Below, piece after piece: positions 7,571 to 15,627 of a stretch of 25,488 bases of DNA. The position numbers and the translations under genes were made by a program. Each line of letters begins with the position of its first letter. Position 1 is the first letter of the stretch. The notes under the pieces are model-generated. The model was not told the DNA's origin and did no database searches. It worked only from the letters and a program-made list of their open reading frames with translations. The stretch spans positions 1 through 25,488 of the forward strand of contig CAKRPI010000019.1 in NCBI GenBank assembly GCA_934376945.1, given 5' to 3'. This DNA comes from an uncultured Lachnospiraceae bacterium. Lineage in GTDB: Bacteria; Bacillota; Clostridia; Lachnospirales; Lachnospiraceae.

Positions 7571-8794
7571 ATGATAAAAGAAATAAACGGTGGTGTGACT
7601 GCTCCAAAAGGATTTTCGGCGGTTGGCATTGCAGCTGGAATTAAAAAAGGAAAAAAGGACATGGCAATGATCTACAGTGAGACGCCGTGTCAGGTGGCGG
7701 GTACCTTTACAACGAACGTGGTGAAAGCAGCTCCGGTAAAATGGGATCAGTCGGTTGTTCATGGCGGTCAGTGTGTACATGCGATCGTGGCAAACAGCGG
7801 AGTGGCGAATGCGTGTACCGGAGAAGAGGGACTTGGATACTGCAGACAGACAGCAGAAAAAGCGGCGGAGCTGTTTGGAATCCAGCCTGAGCAGGTGCTG
7901 GTGGCATCGACCGGTGTCATCGGAGCACAGATTCCGATCGATAAGATATGTGCCGGAATGGAAAGGATGAAGCCGCTTCTTGGCAGCAGTGAAATGTCGG
8001 GTACTCTGGCTGCAGAGGCGATCATGACGACTGATACAGTGAAAAAGGAGATTGCCGTGCAACTTGAACTGGGAGGAAAGACAGTTACGATCGGAGGCAT
8101 GAGCAAGGGCTCTGGTATGATCCATCCGAATATGTGCACGATGCTGAGCTTTGTTGTGACGGATGCGGCAATTTCCAAGGAACTGCTCCAGAGGGCACAC
8201 AGTGCAGTTGTGGCGGATACGTACAATATGATCTCTGTAGACGGAGATACATCGACAAATGATACCGCAGTAGTTCTTGCAAACGGTCTGGCGGGCAATG
8301 CGGAGATTACAGAGGAAAATGAGGATTATCAGAAATTTTTTGAGGCACTGAACTATGTGAATACGTATCTGGCGAAGCATATGGCAGCAGACGGTGAAGG
8401 GGCAACGGCACTTTTCGAGGTAAAAGTAATCGGAGCAAGGACAAAAGCGGATGCTGTGATCTTAAGTAAATCGGTAATCACCTCCAATCTGACGAAGGCG
8501 GCTATTTTCGGACATGACGCAAACTGGGGCCGGATTCTCTGTGCGATGGGATATTCTGGTGTGATTTTTGATCCGGAAAGAGTAGATCTTTATTTTGAAA
8601 GTGCGGCAGGAAAGATAAAAATCATCGAGAACGGTGTATCGACCGGCTACAGCGAGAAAGAGGCAACAAGGATCCTGTCTGAGAAAGAAGTGACTGCAAT
8701 CGCGGATGTGAAGATGGGAACAGAAGAAGCAACGGCGTGGGGCTGTGATCTGACGTATGATTATGTGAAAATTAATGCAGATTATCGTTCTTAA
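7571..8794 (+). CDS. argJ: Bifunctional glutamate N-acetyltransferase / ornithine acetyltransferase
   Basis: 407 aa from ATG 7571, chosen over an in-frame start at 7517 because GGAGGAG (7561-7567) directly precedes it. ArgJ recycles the acetyl group from N-acetylornithine to glutamate and, in bifunctional forms, also makes acetylglutamate from acetyl-CoA. The protein self-cleaves before a Thr nucleophile; here the motif is KGSGMIHPNMCTML, with T190 as the nucleophile and Cys189 where Ala is most common. Expected alpha and beta chains are 1-189 and 190-407. No argA or argE is seen here, consistent with a cyclic pathway; whether this ArgJ accepts acetyl-CoA cannot be read from sequence. 77 bases separate it from argC and contain a leader motif shared with the kinase gene. 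Confidence 0.96.
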   Translation: MIKEINGGVTAPKGFSAVGIAAGIKKGKKDMAMIYSETPCQVAGTFTTNVVKAAPVKWDQSVVHGGQCVHAIVANSGVANACTGEEGLGYCRQTAEKAAELFGIQPEQVLVASTGVIGAQIPIDKICAGMERMKPLLGSSEMSGTLAAEAIMTTDTVKKEIAVQLELGGKTVTIGGMSKGSGMIHPNMCTMLSFVVTDAAISKELLQRAHSAVVADTYNMISVDGDTSTNDTAVVLANGLAGNAEITEENEDYQKFFEALNYVNTYLAKHMAADGEGATALFEVKVIGARTKADAVILSKSVITSNLTKAAIFGHDANWGRILCAMGYSGVIFDPERVDLYFESAAGKIKIIENGVSTGYSEKEATRILSEKEVTAIADVKMGTEEATAWGCDLTYDYVKINADYRS

Positions 8795-8809
8795 AAGGGA
8801 GGCACGGTT

Positions 8810-9709
8810 ATGGAAGCAATGATGGAAATGTGGCTGGAAAAGGCGAATGTGCTGATTGAAGCACTTCCTTATATACAGAGGTTTCACGGAAAAACAATTG
8901 TAGTGAAATATGGCGGAAGTGCCATGGTAGATGATGAACTGAAAAAAAGTGTAATACGGGACGTGGCACTTTTGAAGCTGGTCGGTTTCCGGCCGATCAT
9001 CGTACATGGAGGCGGTAAGGAAATCACAAAATGGATCGGTAAAGTAGGACTTGAGACAAATTTTATAAACGGTCTGCGCGTAACCGATGAGCCGACGATG
9101 GAGGTAGCTGAGATGGTGCTTGGCAAAATCAATAAGGATCTTGTTTCAATGATGGAGAAGATCGGGCTCAAGGCAGTTGGCATCAGCGGGAAGGATGGAT
9201 CGGTTCTGAAGGTGGACAGAAAGCTGGCCGGAGGAAAAGACATCGGTTATGTCGGTGAGGTAAAGCTGGTAAATCCATCGCTGATCAGCACACTGCTTGA
9301 CAATGATTTTATTCCGGTTATCTGTCCGGTAGGTGCTGACGACGAGGGGCATTCCTACAATATTAATGCAGATGATGCGGCATGTGCGATCGCAACAGCC
9401 GTGAAGGCAGCAAAGCTGGCATTTCTGACAGATATTGAAGGGGTATACCGTGATCCGCTTGACCGTACCTCCTTGATCAGTGAACTGACGATCCCGCAGG
9501 CAAAAGAATTTTTAAAGAGCGGCAACGTAGGCGGTGGAATGCTGCCGAAGCTGCAGAACTGCATTGCGGCAATTGAAGCAGGTGTTTCCAGAGTGCATAT
9601 TCTGGACGGACGGATTCAGCACTGCCTGCTGCTGGAGTTCTTTACAAATAAGGGAATCGGAACGGCGATCATCGGAGATGAGGAGGAGCATTACTTCAAT
9701 GAACAGTAA
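8810..9709 (+). CDS. argB: Acetylglutamate kinase
   Basis: 299 aa amino-acid kinase that phosphorylates N-acetylglutamate. KYGGSAM at 33-39 and HGGGKE at 66-71 form the phosphate-binding loops, [10 protein letters not shown] near 186-195 and GGGMLPKL at 241-248 bind substrates and nucleotide. The roughly 30 residues before KYGG form the extra N-terminal helix that marks arginine-inhibited, hexameric NAGKs (as in Pseudomonas and Thermotoga); the insensitive E. coli enzyme lacks it. Feedback inhibition by arginine is therefore likely, as expected where the pathway is cyclic. AAGGGAGG lies 7 bases before ATG 8810, and the gene follows argJ by 15 bases. Its 3' end overlaps argD. Confidence 0.97.
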   Translation: MEAMMEMWLEKANVLIEALPYIQRFHGKTIVVKYGGSAMVDDELKKSVIRDVALLKLVGFRPIIVHGGGKEITKWIGKVGLETNFINGLRVTDEPTMEVAEMVLGKINKDLVSMMEKIGLKAVGISGKDGSVLKVDRKLAGGKDIGYVGEVKLVNPSLISTLLDNDFIPVICPVGADDEGHSYNINADDAACAIATAVKAAKLAFLTDIEGVYRDPLDRTSLISELTIPQAKEFLKSGNVGGGMLPKLQNCIAAIEAGVSRVHILDGRIQHCLLLEFFTNKGIGTAIIGDEEEHYFNEQ

Positions 9710-10892
9710 AGAATATATGGAAAAAACAGAACAGTACGTACTGCATACGTATAACCGTTTCCCGGTTGTTCTGGAAAAAGGCAAGGGTGTTTATCTGACG
9801 GATGCGGATGGAAAAGAGTATCTTGATTTCGGTGCAGGAATCGCAGTCTTTGCACTTGGATATGGGAATCCGTCTTATAATGATGCACTTAAGCATCAGG
9901 TTGATCAGCTGATACATACATCGAATCTTTATTATAATATTCCACTTGAGGAGGCAGCAGAAAAACTGATCCATGCAAGTGGTATGGATAAGGCATTTTT
10001 TACAAACAGCGGAACAGAGGCAATCGAGGGTGCAATCAAGGCGGCTCGAAAGTACGCATGGCTGAAGGATGGAGGAACAGATCATGAGATCATTGCAATG
10101 AACCATTCCTTTCACGGGCGCAGTGTCGGAGCACTTTCTGTGACCGGAAATGCACATTATCAGGAGCCGTTCAAACCGCTGATGGGCGGTGTGAAATTTG
10201 CACAGTTCAATGATCTGGACAGTGTGAAGGCCCTGGTGAATGAAAAAACGTGCGCGATCATTCTGGAAACGGTACAGGGTGAGGGCGGGATTTATCCTGC
10301 CGAGCCGGAATTTTTACAGGGAATCAAAAAAATCTGTGATGAGCGCGACATACTGCTGATTCTTGATGAGATCCAGTGCGGCATGGGACGTACCGGAAGT
10401 TACTTTGCATGGCAGCAGTATGGTGTAAAGCCGGATATTATGACGTGTGCGAAGGCACTTGGCTGTGGTGTTCCGGTCGGAGCATTTGTGCTGAATGAAA
10501 AAACAGCAAAAGCATCGCTCGTTCCGGGGGATCATGGTACGACGTACGGCGGAAATCCGCTTGCATGTGCAGCCGTTTCAAAGGTTTTTGACATTTTCGA
10601 GGAGCAGCATATCATTGCGCATGTAAAGGAAGTGTCACCATATCTGGAGCAACGGCTGGATGAGCTGGTGGAAAAGTATGACTGCCTGGTATTGCGAAGA
10701 GGAAAGGGCCTGATGCAGGGGATTGTTGTAAAGGACCGTCCGGTCGGAGAAATCGTGAAGAAGGCTTTGGAGCAGGGCCTGATCGTACTGAGTGCCGGAA
10801 GCGATGTTCTTCGGTTTGTTCCACCGCTTGTCATTACAAAGGAAGACATCGATGAAATGATAGTACGACTTTCTCATGCGCTGGAGAAATAG
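9699..10892 (+). CDS. argD: Acetylornithine aminotransferase
   Basis: 397 aa PLP-dependent class III aminotransferase converting N-acetylglutamate semialdehyde to N-acetylornithine. The frame is open further upstream to 9534, but ATG 9699 is preceded by GGAGGAG (9682-9688) and gives the family N terminus; it overlaps the end of argB by 11 bases, indicating translational coupling. Conserved features are NSGTEAIE at 103-110, NHSFHGRS at 135-142, the PLP-ring Asp D223 in LDEIQCG, and the Schiff-base Lys K252 in TCAKALG. Last gene of the argCJBD run; argF does not follow. Confidence 0.97.
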   Translation: MNSKEYMEKTEQYVLHTYNRFPVVLEKGKGVYLTDADGKEYLDFGAGIAVFALGYGNPSYNDALKHQVDQLIHTSNLYYNIPLEEAAEKLIHASGMDKAFFTNSGTEAIEGAIKAARKYAWLKDGGTDHEIIAMNHSFHGRSVGALSVTGNAHYQEPFKPLMGGVKFAQFNDLDSVKALVNEKTCAIILETVQGEGGIYPAEPEFLQGIKKICDERDILLILDEIQCGMGRTGSYFAWQQYGVKPDIMTCAKALGCGVPVGAFVLNEKTAKASLVPGDHGTTYGGNPLACAAVSKVFDIFEEQHIIAHVKEVSPYLEQRLDELVEKYDCLVLRRGKGLMQGIVVKDRPVGEIVKKALEQGLIVLSAGSDVLRFVPPLVITKEDIDEMIVRLSHALEK

Positions 10893-10997
10893 GTGGAATC
10901 ATATCTGATTCGGGTCAGGCGGCTGTTCGCGATTCGCTTCGCTGCTTGCCTGATTCAGAAAAAAGCGCAGATTGGGTGCATGAAATTTCAGAAATGG

Positions 10998-11062
10998 TAT
11001 ATACTTTTTACAAAGAGCTGCAGCCTTTGTCAGATGAATCTTCCTGAAGGAAGAGATATCTG
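10998..11062 (+). promoter_or_regulatory. Weak promoter and structured leader of the YdcZ-type gene
   Basis: A possible extended -10 (TGGTATATACT, 10995-11005) has no convincing -35. The following ~110-base leader holds two hairpins: ACAAAG/CTTTGT (11010-11015 with 11025-11030) and a longer one with 14-base arms at 11031-11044 and 11049-11062 around a TGAA loop (11 of 14 positions pair). It matches no riboswitch class I can name. The rest of the 229-base gap after argD contains only an imperfect inverted repeat near 10903-10958, without a T-run. Confidence 0.35.
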
Positions 11063-11121
11063 AACCGTTTTTCACACCGGAGATCCGAAGGCTGTCATGT
11101 GGTATGCAGAAAGGAGCTATC

Positions 11122-11550
11122 ATGGCTGGAGTTTATATTGCGCTGCTTTCCGGCGCACTGATGAGTATTCAGGGAGTATTTAATACAGAAGTAACAAAGC
11201 AGACGAGTCTTTGGGTATCGTCTGCTTTTGTGCAGTTTACGGCACTTTTGGTCTGTCTTGTTGCGTGGCTTTTTACTGATCGGACCAGTTTTCTTTTGCT
11301 TGGAAATATCGAACAGCCTTATATGCTGCTTGCAGGTACAATCGGTGCATTTATTACGGTGACGGTAGTAAAAAGCATGGCAGATCTCGGACCGGCACGA
11401 GCAGCAATGCTGATTGTGACCGCACAGCTGGCGGTGGCGTACATGATCGAGCTTTTCGGGATATTTGGCGTGGAGAAGCAGGTATTTGAGTGGCGAAAAT
11501 TAATCGGTCTGCTGATCTCGGTAACTGGCATTATAGTGTTTAAATGGTGA
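11122..11550 (+). CDS. DMT-superfamily small transporter (YdcZ/DUF606 family)
   Basis: 142 aa from ATG 11122, with AAAGGAG at 11110-11116; an in-frame start six codons earlier is less likely because it lies before that site. Five hydrophobic spans are visible (about 2-22, 30-51, 67-87, 92-114, 124-141). The opening LSGALMSIQGVFNTEVTK and later LGPARAAMLIVTAQL match the DUF606 (YdcZ) half-length DMT family. These are thought to work as dimers, sometimes of two adjacent genes; here there is only one. Substrate unknown. Confidence 0.85.
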   Translation: MAGVYIALLSGALMSIQGVFNTEVTKQTSLWVSSAFVQFTALLVCLVAWLFTDRTSFLLLGNIEQPYMLLAGTIGAFITVTVVKSMADLGPARAAMLIVTAQLAVAYMIELFGIFGVEKQVFEWRKLIGLLISVTGIIVFKW

Positions 11551-11581
11551 ATTTTAGAAAAATTTTAATATAAATTATCTG

Positions 11582-11610
11582 TTGCAAAAAGATTAACTTT
11601 TCGTTACAAT
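11582..11610 (+). promoter_or_regulatory. Promoter of the comEA-TCS-comEC unit
   Basis: TTGCAA (11582-11587) and TACAAT (11605-11610) with an exact 17-base spacer, in an AT-rich stretch after the YdcZ gene. It gives a leader of about 40 bases. GCATAC at 11618-11623 is complementary to GTATGC at 11654-11659, which contains the comEA start codon, so the leader could fold over the start. Confidence 0.7.
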
Positions 11611-11655
11611 AGAGGATGCATACGGGGAACCGGCGGCTTCTGGCTGAAGGAAGGT

Positions 11656-12405
11656 ATGCAGGAAGATAAAAATAATAAGAATGTAAACTGGAAAAGAAAC
11701 TGGAAAAGAAACTGGGAAACGAACCGGAGCCGGGCAGCTTGTATGCTGCTTGCAGGCTTTTTTATGCTCTGCGGCGGCTGCGCACGGAAAATGGAGGCGC
11801 AAATGTCAGGTGTGTCGGTGGAAGAAGCGTATGAAACAACAGGCGTGGAGGACACTGCGGAGGAAACAGATGCACAGACAGAAAGACTTTCTTTTCTTGC
11901 TGCAGGATCGGAAGATATTGTGGAAACAGAAAAGATAATTTTTGTTCACGTTTGCGGTTCGGTGCGGCATCCGGGAGTGTATCCGATGGCAGAGGGGACG
12001 CGGGTTTATGAGGCAGTCGCGCTTGCCGGCGGTTTTTTGCCGGAAGCAGATGAACAGTGGCTGAATCAGGCAGCTGTGATCGGAGATGAACAGAAGCTGT
12101 ATGTCTGCTCAAAAGAAGAAACGCAGAGAATGGAAGCGGAGATGGCAGATTCTTGTTTGAACGCGGCAAAATCCGGACAAGATGCATTGCAGCCGTTGCC
12201 GGAGGCAGAAACGAAAGTGAATCTGAATACAGCTTCAAAGGAAGAACTGATGAAACTTCCCGGAATCGGAGAGACGAAGGCGGAAGCAATTTTGCAGTAC
12301 CGGTCGGAATGCGGATCATTTTCCGATGTGGAAGAGCTTCTGGAGATTTCAGGAATCAAGGAAGGCGTGTTTTCCAGAATAAAAGACAGGATAACGGTAG
12401 GATAG
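11656..12405 (+). CDS. comEA: ComEA-like DNA-binding protein (SLBB + helix-hairpin-helix)
   Basis: 249 aa. ComEA receives incoming DNA outside the membrane and hands it to the ComEC channel. A basic N terminus with a NWKR-NWKR-NWET repeat (11-22) precedes one hydrophobic stretch (about 27-41) ending in CGGC, which is a poor lipobox, so an uncleaved anchor is more likely. Residues 94-151 form the SLBB domain (VHVCGSVRHPGVYPM...), and 188-247 the tandem HhH domain (VNLNTASKEELMKLPGIGETKAEAIL). The start is preceded by GAAGGAAGG. It is 42 bases from a response regulator gene and in the same direction as comEC, four genes on. The linker at 50-90 is acidic, as is common in ComEA. Confidence 0.9.
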   Translation: MQEDKNNKNVNWKRNWKRNWETNRSRAACMLLAGFFMLCGGCARKMEAQMSGVSVEEAYETTGVEDTAEETDAQTERLSFLAAGSEDIVETEKIIFVHVCGSVRHPGVYPMAEGTRVYEAVALAGGFLPEADEQWLNQAAVIGDEQKLYVCSKEETQRMEAEMADSCLNAAKSGQDALQPLPEAETKVNLNTASKEELMKLPGIGETKAEAILQYRSECGSFSDVEELLEISGIKEGVFSRIKDRITVG

Positions 12406-12447
12406 CCGGGATGTCAGGATGGCTATAATATAAAGGAGTAAAACAGC

Positions 12448-13137
12448 ATGGGAAAAAAGGTTTTGGTAGTCGATGATGAAAAGCTGATTGTGAAGGGAAT
12501 ACGGTTCAGTCTGGAGCAGGATGATATGGAAGTGGACTGTGCTTATGACGGAGAAGAAGCTGTGCGTATGGCAAGAGAAAAGGAGTATGATATCATGCTT
12601 CTGGATCTGATGCTTCCGAAACTGGATGGTCTGCAGGTCTGCCAGCAGGTCAGAGAATTTTCTGACGTACCGATCGTTATGCTGACGGCAAAGGGCGATG
12701 ATATGGATAAAATTCTCGGACTTGAATATGGTGCAGATGATTACATTACGAAACCTTTTAATATTCTTGAGGTAAAAGCACGCCTGAAGGCGATCATGCG
12801 CAGAACTTCACAGAAGACTGTTCAGGAGCCGAAGGGCAAGATTGTAGAAGTTGGCGATTTGGTCATGGATTGTGAGGGACGCAGAGTCAGCATTGCGGGA
12901 AAGGAAGTAAATCTGACTGCAAAGGAATTTGATGTGCTTGAGCTGCTTGTGTTTAATCCGAATAAGGTATACAGCAGAGAGAATCTTCTGAATATTGTGT
13001 GGGGATATGAGTATCCGGGAGACGTGCGTACGGTAGACGTTCATATCCGTCGTCTGCGCGAGAAGATTGAGGCAAATCCAAGTGAGCCAAAATACGTACA
13101 TACGAAGTGGGGAGTGGGTTATTATTTCCAGCATTAA
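12448..13137 (+). CDS. OmpR/PhoB-family response regulator
   Basis: 229 aa. The receiver domain (1-115) has the acidic pair D9/D10, phospho-acceptor D53 in LLDLMLP, T80 and K102; a winged-helix DNA-binding domain fills about 130-228, ending RTVDVHIRRLREKIE...YVHTKWGVGYYF. AAAGGAG at 12432-12438 precedes the ATG. It is most like the WalR/PhoP/ResD group, but family similarity does not settle the target genes. It overlaps the kinase gene, its obvious partner, and lies between comEA and comEC, so control of competence or envelope genes is a reasonable but untested inference. Confidence 0.95.
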   Translation: MGKKVLVVDDEKLIVKGIRFSLEQDDMEVDCAYDGEEAVRMAREKEYDIMLLDLMLPKLDGLQVCQQVREFSDVPIVMLTAKGDDMDKILGLEYGADDYITKPFNILEVKARLKAIMRRTSQKTVQEPKGKIVEVGDLVMDCEGRRVSIAGKEVNLTAKEFDVLELLVFNPNKVYSRENLLNIVWGYEYPGDVRTVDVHIRRLREKIEANPSEPKYVHTKWGVGYYFQH

Positions 13138-14560
13138 GACAAAGGCACTGAGTTATTTTAAAAGCCTGCAGTCCAGAATTTTTGTGGTATTTATTCTGGT
13201 TGGGATGATTCCGATCTTTCTGATGAAATACGTGATCCTTGAGAATTATGTAACGCAGTCAGTGGCGCAGAAGCGTTCTATGATTCAGGGACAGTGTCAG
13301 GATCTTGTGACACAGATCAGCCAGAGCGGTTATATTCACGGAGCATCATCGTCGGCGGCGGATCGTCAGATGAAGCAGCTGGCTAATCTTTACAACGGAA
13401 GAGTCATCGTTGTTAATAGTAATTTCCATATTATCAGGGATACATTTGGCATTGATGAGGATAAATACATTATTTCAGAGGAAGTACTGCAGTCATTTCT
13501 TGGTACGGATTCCGCTAATTACAATCAGGAAAATGAATTTCTGGAACTGACAGTTCCGATTAAGTCGGAGAGCACAAAAGAGATAGAAGGCATTTTGATT
13601 GTCAGTGTGTCGACGGAGGATGTGGATGAGGGCCGTGATGCATTGAATAATACGGTTTGGATCCTGCAGGTTGTTCTGACGGTTGTGATCTGTATGACGG
13701 CATTTTATATGGCGCGCCTTCTGACAAGGCCATTTGGCAAGATCACACAATCACTGGAAGAAGTGCGCGGAAATGTCATTGAAGAGCAGGAAATTTCAAT
13801 TCCGGACTATACGGAAACGAAGCTGCTTTCAGAGGCTTACAATCGAATGCTGAAGCGCATGAAGGTGCAGGAGGATTCCAGACAGGAATTCGTATCGAAT
13901 GTCTCACATGAGTTAAAGACACCGATTACCTCTATGAAGGTGCTGGCAGATTCACTGCTTGCACAGGAGGAAGTTCCGGCAGAATTGTACAAGGAGTTTA
14001 TGGGCGATATTGCAGAAGAAATTGACCGTGAGAACAAGATTATCACGGATCTTCTCTCCCTGGTTAAAATGGATCGGAAGTCTTCGGATGTCAATATTCA
14101 GGAAACGAATATCAATCAGCTGATTGAGCTGATTTTGAAACGGCTCCGCCCGATTGCGGCAAAGCGCGGAATTGATCTGGTACTTGAAAGTTTCAAGCCG
14201 GTTTTTGCGGAGGTCGATGAGACGAAGCTGACACTGGCTCTTTCCAATCTTGTGGAAAATGGTATTAAATATAATACGGAAAATGGATGGGTACACGTTT
14301 CTCTGAATGTGGATAACAAGTATTTTTATGTAAAGGTGGAGGACTCCGGTATCGGAATTCCGGAGGAATCACAGGAGCATATTTTTGAACGGTTTTACCG
14401 TGTGGATAAATCTCATTCACGGGAGATCGGCGGCACAGGTCTTGGACTTGCGATCACAAGGAGTGCGGTGCTGATGCATCACGGAGCAATCAAGGTTTAC
14501 AGCAAAGAAGGAGAGGGAACGACCTTTACCGTGCGTATTCCGCTGAAGTATGTGCCGTAG
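13082..14560 (+). CDS. Membrane sensor histidine kinase
   Basis: About 492 aa from GTG 13082 (GAGG 9 bases upstream). TTG 13067 in the same frame is equally possible, and no ATG exists before the first membrane span. Both starts overlap the response regulator by more than 50 bases. Numbered from GTG: span one about 33-52, an extracellular sensor region of about 135 residues, span two about 190-213, HAMP to about 265, HisKA with phospho-acceptor H276 in SHELKTP, then HATPase with N box NLVENGIKYN (389-398), G1 DSGIGIP (421-427) and G2 GGTGLGLAI. The layout resembles PhoR/WalK/ResE kinases, without a PAS domain that I can see. It should phosphorylate D53 of the adjacent regulator; the signal is unknown. 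Confidence 0.93.
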   Translation: MSQNTYIRSGEWVIISSIKTKALSYFKSLQSRIFVVFILVGMIPIFLMKYVILENYVTQSVAQKRSMIQGQCQDLVTQISQSGYIHGASSSAADRQMKQLANLYNGRVIVVNSNFHIIRDTFGIDEDKYIISEEVLQSFLGTDSANYNQENEFLELTVPIKSESTKEIEGILIVSVSTEDVDEGRDALNNTVWILQVVLTVVICMTAFYMARLLTRPFGKITQSLEEVRGNVIEEQEISIPDYTETKLLSEAYNRMLKRMKVQEDSRQEFVSNVSHELKTPITSMKVLADSLLAQEEVPAELYKEFMGDIAEEIDRENKIITDLLSLVKMDRKSSDVNIQETNINQLIELILKRLRPIAAKRGIDLVLESFKPVFAEVDETKLTLALSNLVENGIKYNTENGWVHVSLNVDNKYFYVKVEDSGIGIPEESQEHIFERFYRVDKSHSREIGGTGLGLAITRSAVLMHHGAIKVYSKEGEGTTFTVRIPLKYVP

Positions 14561-14578
14561 AAAGGATGAAACAGTTTC

Positions 14579-15622
14579 GTGAGAAAAAAAGGAAAGCTTC
14601 TGCTTTTGCTTGGCATGATTTTTCTGCTGGCAGGCTGTGGCAAAAGGCCACAGGAGGAAAGAGGATATACAATTTATTATGTAGACGCGGCCGGGACGCG
14701 GCTGGCGGAAACAAATTACGTTCCGTCGGCTGAGAATTTTGATGAGCTGATGGATGAATTAATCAACGAACTGGAGCAGCCTCCGGAGGCAGGTATGGTG
14801 AGTGCGCTGCAGGGAAGCGTCAGTTTAAATGGCTATGAGCGCGGAATTGATGCGCTGCGTATTGATTTTTCAAAGGAGTACTATGATCTTGGAAATATTG
14901 AGGAGGTACTGCTGCGCGCGGCAGTGGTAAAAACATTTTCTCAGATTCCGAGTGTGACGAAGGTTATGATCACAGTAGAGCAGGAACAGCTGTGTGACGC
15001 ACAGGGACAGCCGGTTCCTGCGATGGATGCGGATTCCTTCATTGATACAAAAGAGGGTGGAATCAATTCGTATCTTTCTGCAAAGCTTGCACTGTATTTT
15101 TCCGATGAGGATGGTACACAGCTTGTAAAAGAGGTGCGAAATCTTCACTATTCAAGTAATATGGTTCTGGAACGGGTTGTGATTGAGCAGCTCATTGAGG
15201 GATCATCCGAGGGCGGAAAGGCAGTACTTCCGGAATCTGCCAAGATTCAGAGCGTTTCGATCAAAAAGGGAATCTGTACGGTTAGTTTTGATAGTGAAGT
15301 GAACAAAGAGCTGTCAGAGAGTGCAGTGGATCCAAAGACAGCGCTTTATGCGGTGGTAGATTCGATTTGTGAAACGTGTGATGAGATTACCGGTGTACGT
15401 TTTGAAATCGAAGGAGAAAAAGATGTAAAGTTCCGGCAGAGCGTGGATCTGGATCAGACATTTACGATGGACCGCAGCTATATCAAGGAGGAAGAGCTGG
15501 AGACTCAGACGTCTACTGAGACAAAGCTGCAGGAAACAGAAACGGAAGCTGTATCCGAAGAGGAAACGGATCGGGAAGATGAAGAAGCTTTGACGGAGAA
15601 CAGGGGAGAGACAGAAGCGTAA
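14579..15622 (+). CDS. Lipoprotein with two GerMN domains
   Basis: 347 aa starting at GTG 14579; the nearby ATG at 14566 is in another frame. The product opens with a textbook lipoprotein signal, KKGKLLLLLGMIFLLAGC, with C20 as the lipidated residue. Two GerMN (sporulation/spore germination, SpoIIIAH-GerM-like) domains follow, about 55-137 and 195-285, including the characteristic LNGYERGIDALRIDFSKEYY and its second copy IKKGICTVSFDSEVNKEL. The last 45 residues are Glu/Thr-rich and probably disordered. GerMN lipoproteins after a two-component system also occur as LpqB-like partners (MtrAB-LpqB in Actinobacteria), so it may modulate the kinase from outside; that is analogy only. 18 bases follow the kinase gene, 5 precede comEC. 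Confidence 0.88.
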   Translation: MRKKGKLLLLLGMIFLLAGCGKRPQEERGYTIYYVDAAGTRLAETNYVPSAENFDELMDELINELEQPPEAGMVSALQGSVSLNGYERGIDALRIDFSKEYYDLGNIEEVLLRAAVVKTFSQIPSVTKVMITVEQEQLCDAQGQPVPAMDADSFIDTKEGGINSYLSAKLALYFSDEDGTQLVKEVRNLHYSSNMVLERVVIEQLIEGSSEGGKAVLPESAKIQSVSIKKGICTVSFDSEVNKELSESAVDPKTALYAVVDSICETCDEITGVRFEIEGEKDVKFRQSVDLDQTFTMDRSYIKEEELETQTSTETKLQETETEAVSEEETDREDEEALTENRGETEA

Positions 15623-15627
15623 TTATA

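Noticed and set aside
7298..8380. Long open frame on the - strand across argC/argJ
   Set aside because: It is antisense to two well-identified genes, is His/Cys/Arg-rich in the way of shadow frames, and has no ribosome site.
10903..10958. Terminator after argD
   Set aside because: The inverted repeat is imperfect and is followed on the + strand by an A-run, not a T-run, so it is not a standard terminator for argD.
12424..12429. TATAAT as a promoter for the response regulator
   Set aside because: It lies just before the ribosome site, so transcripts would start within or after AAAGGAG, and no -35 is present.
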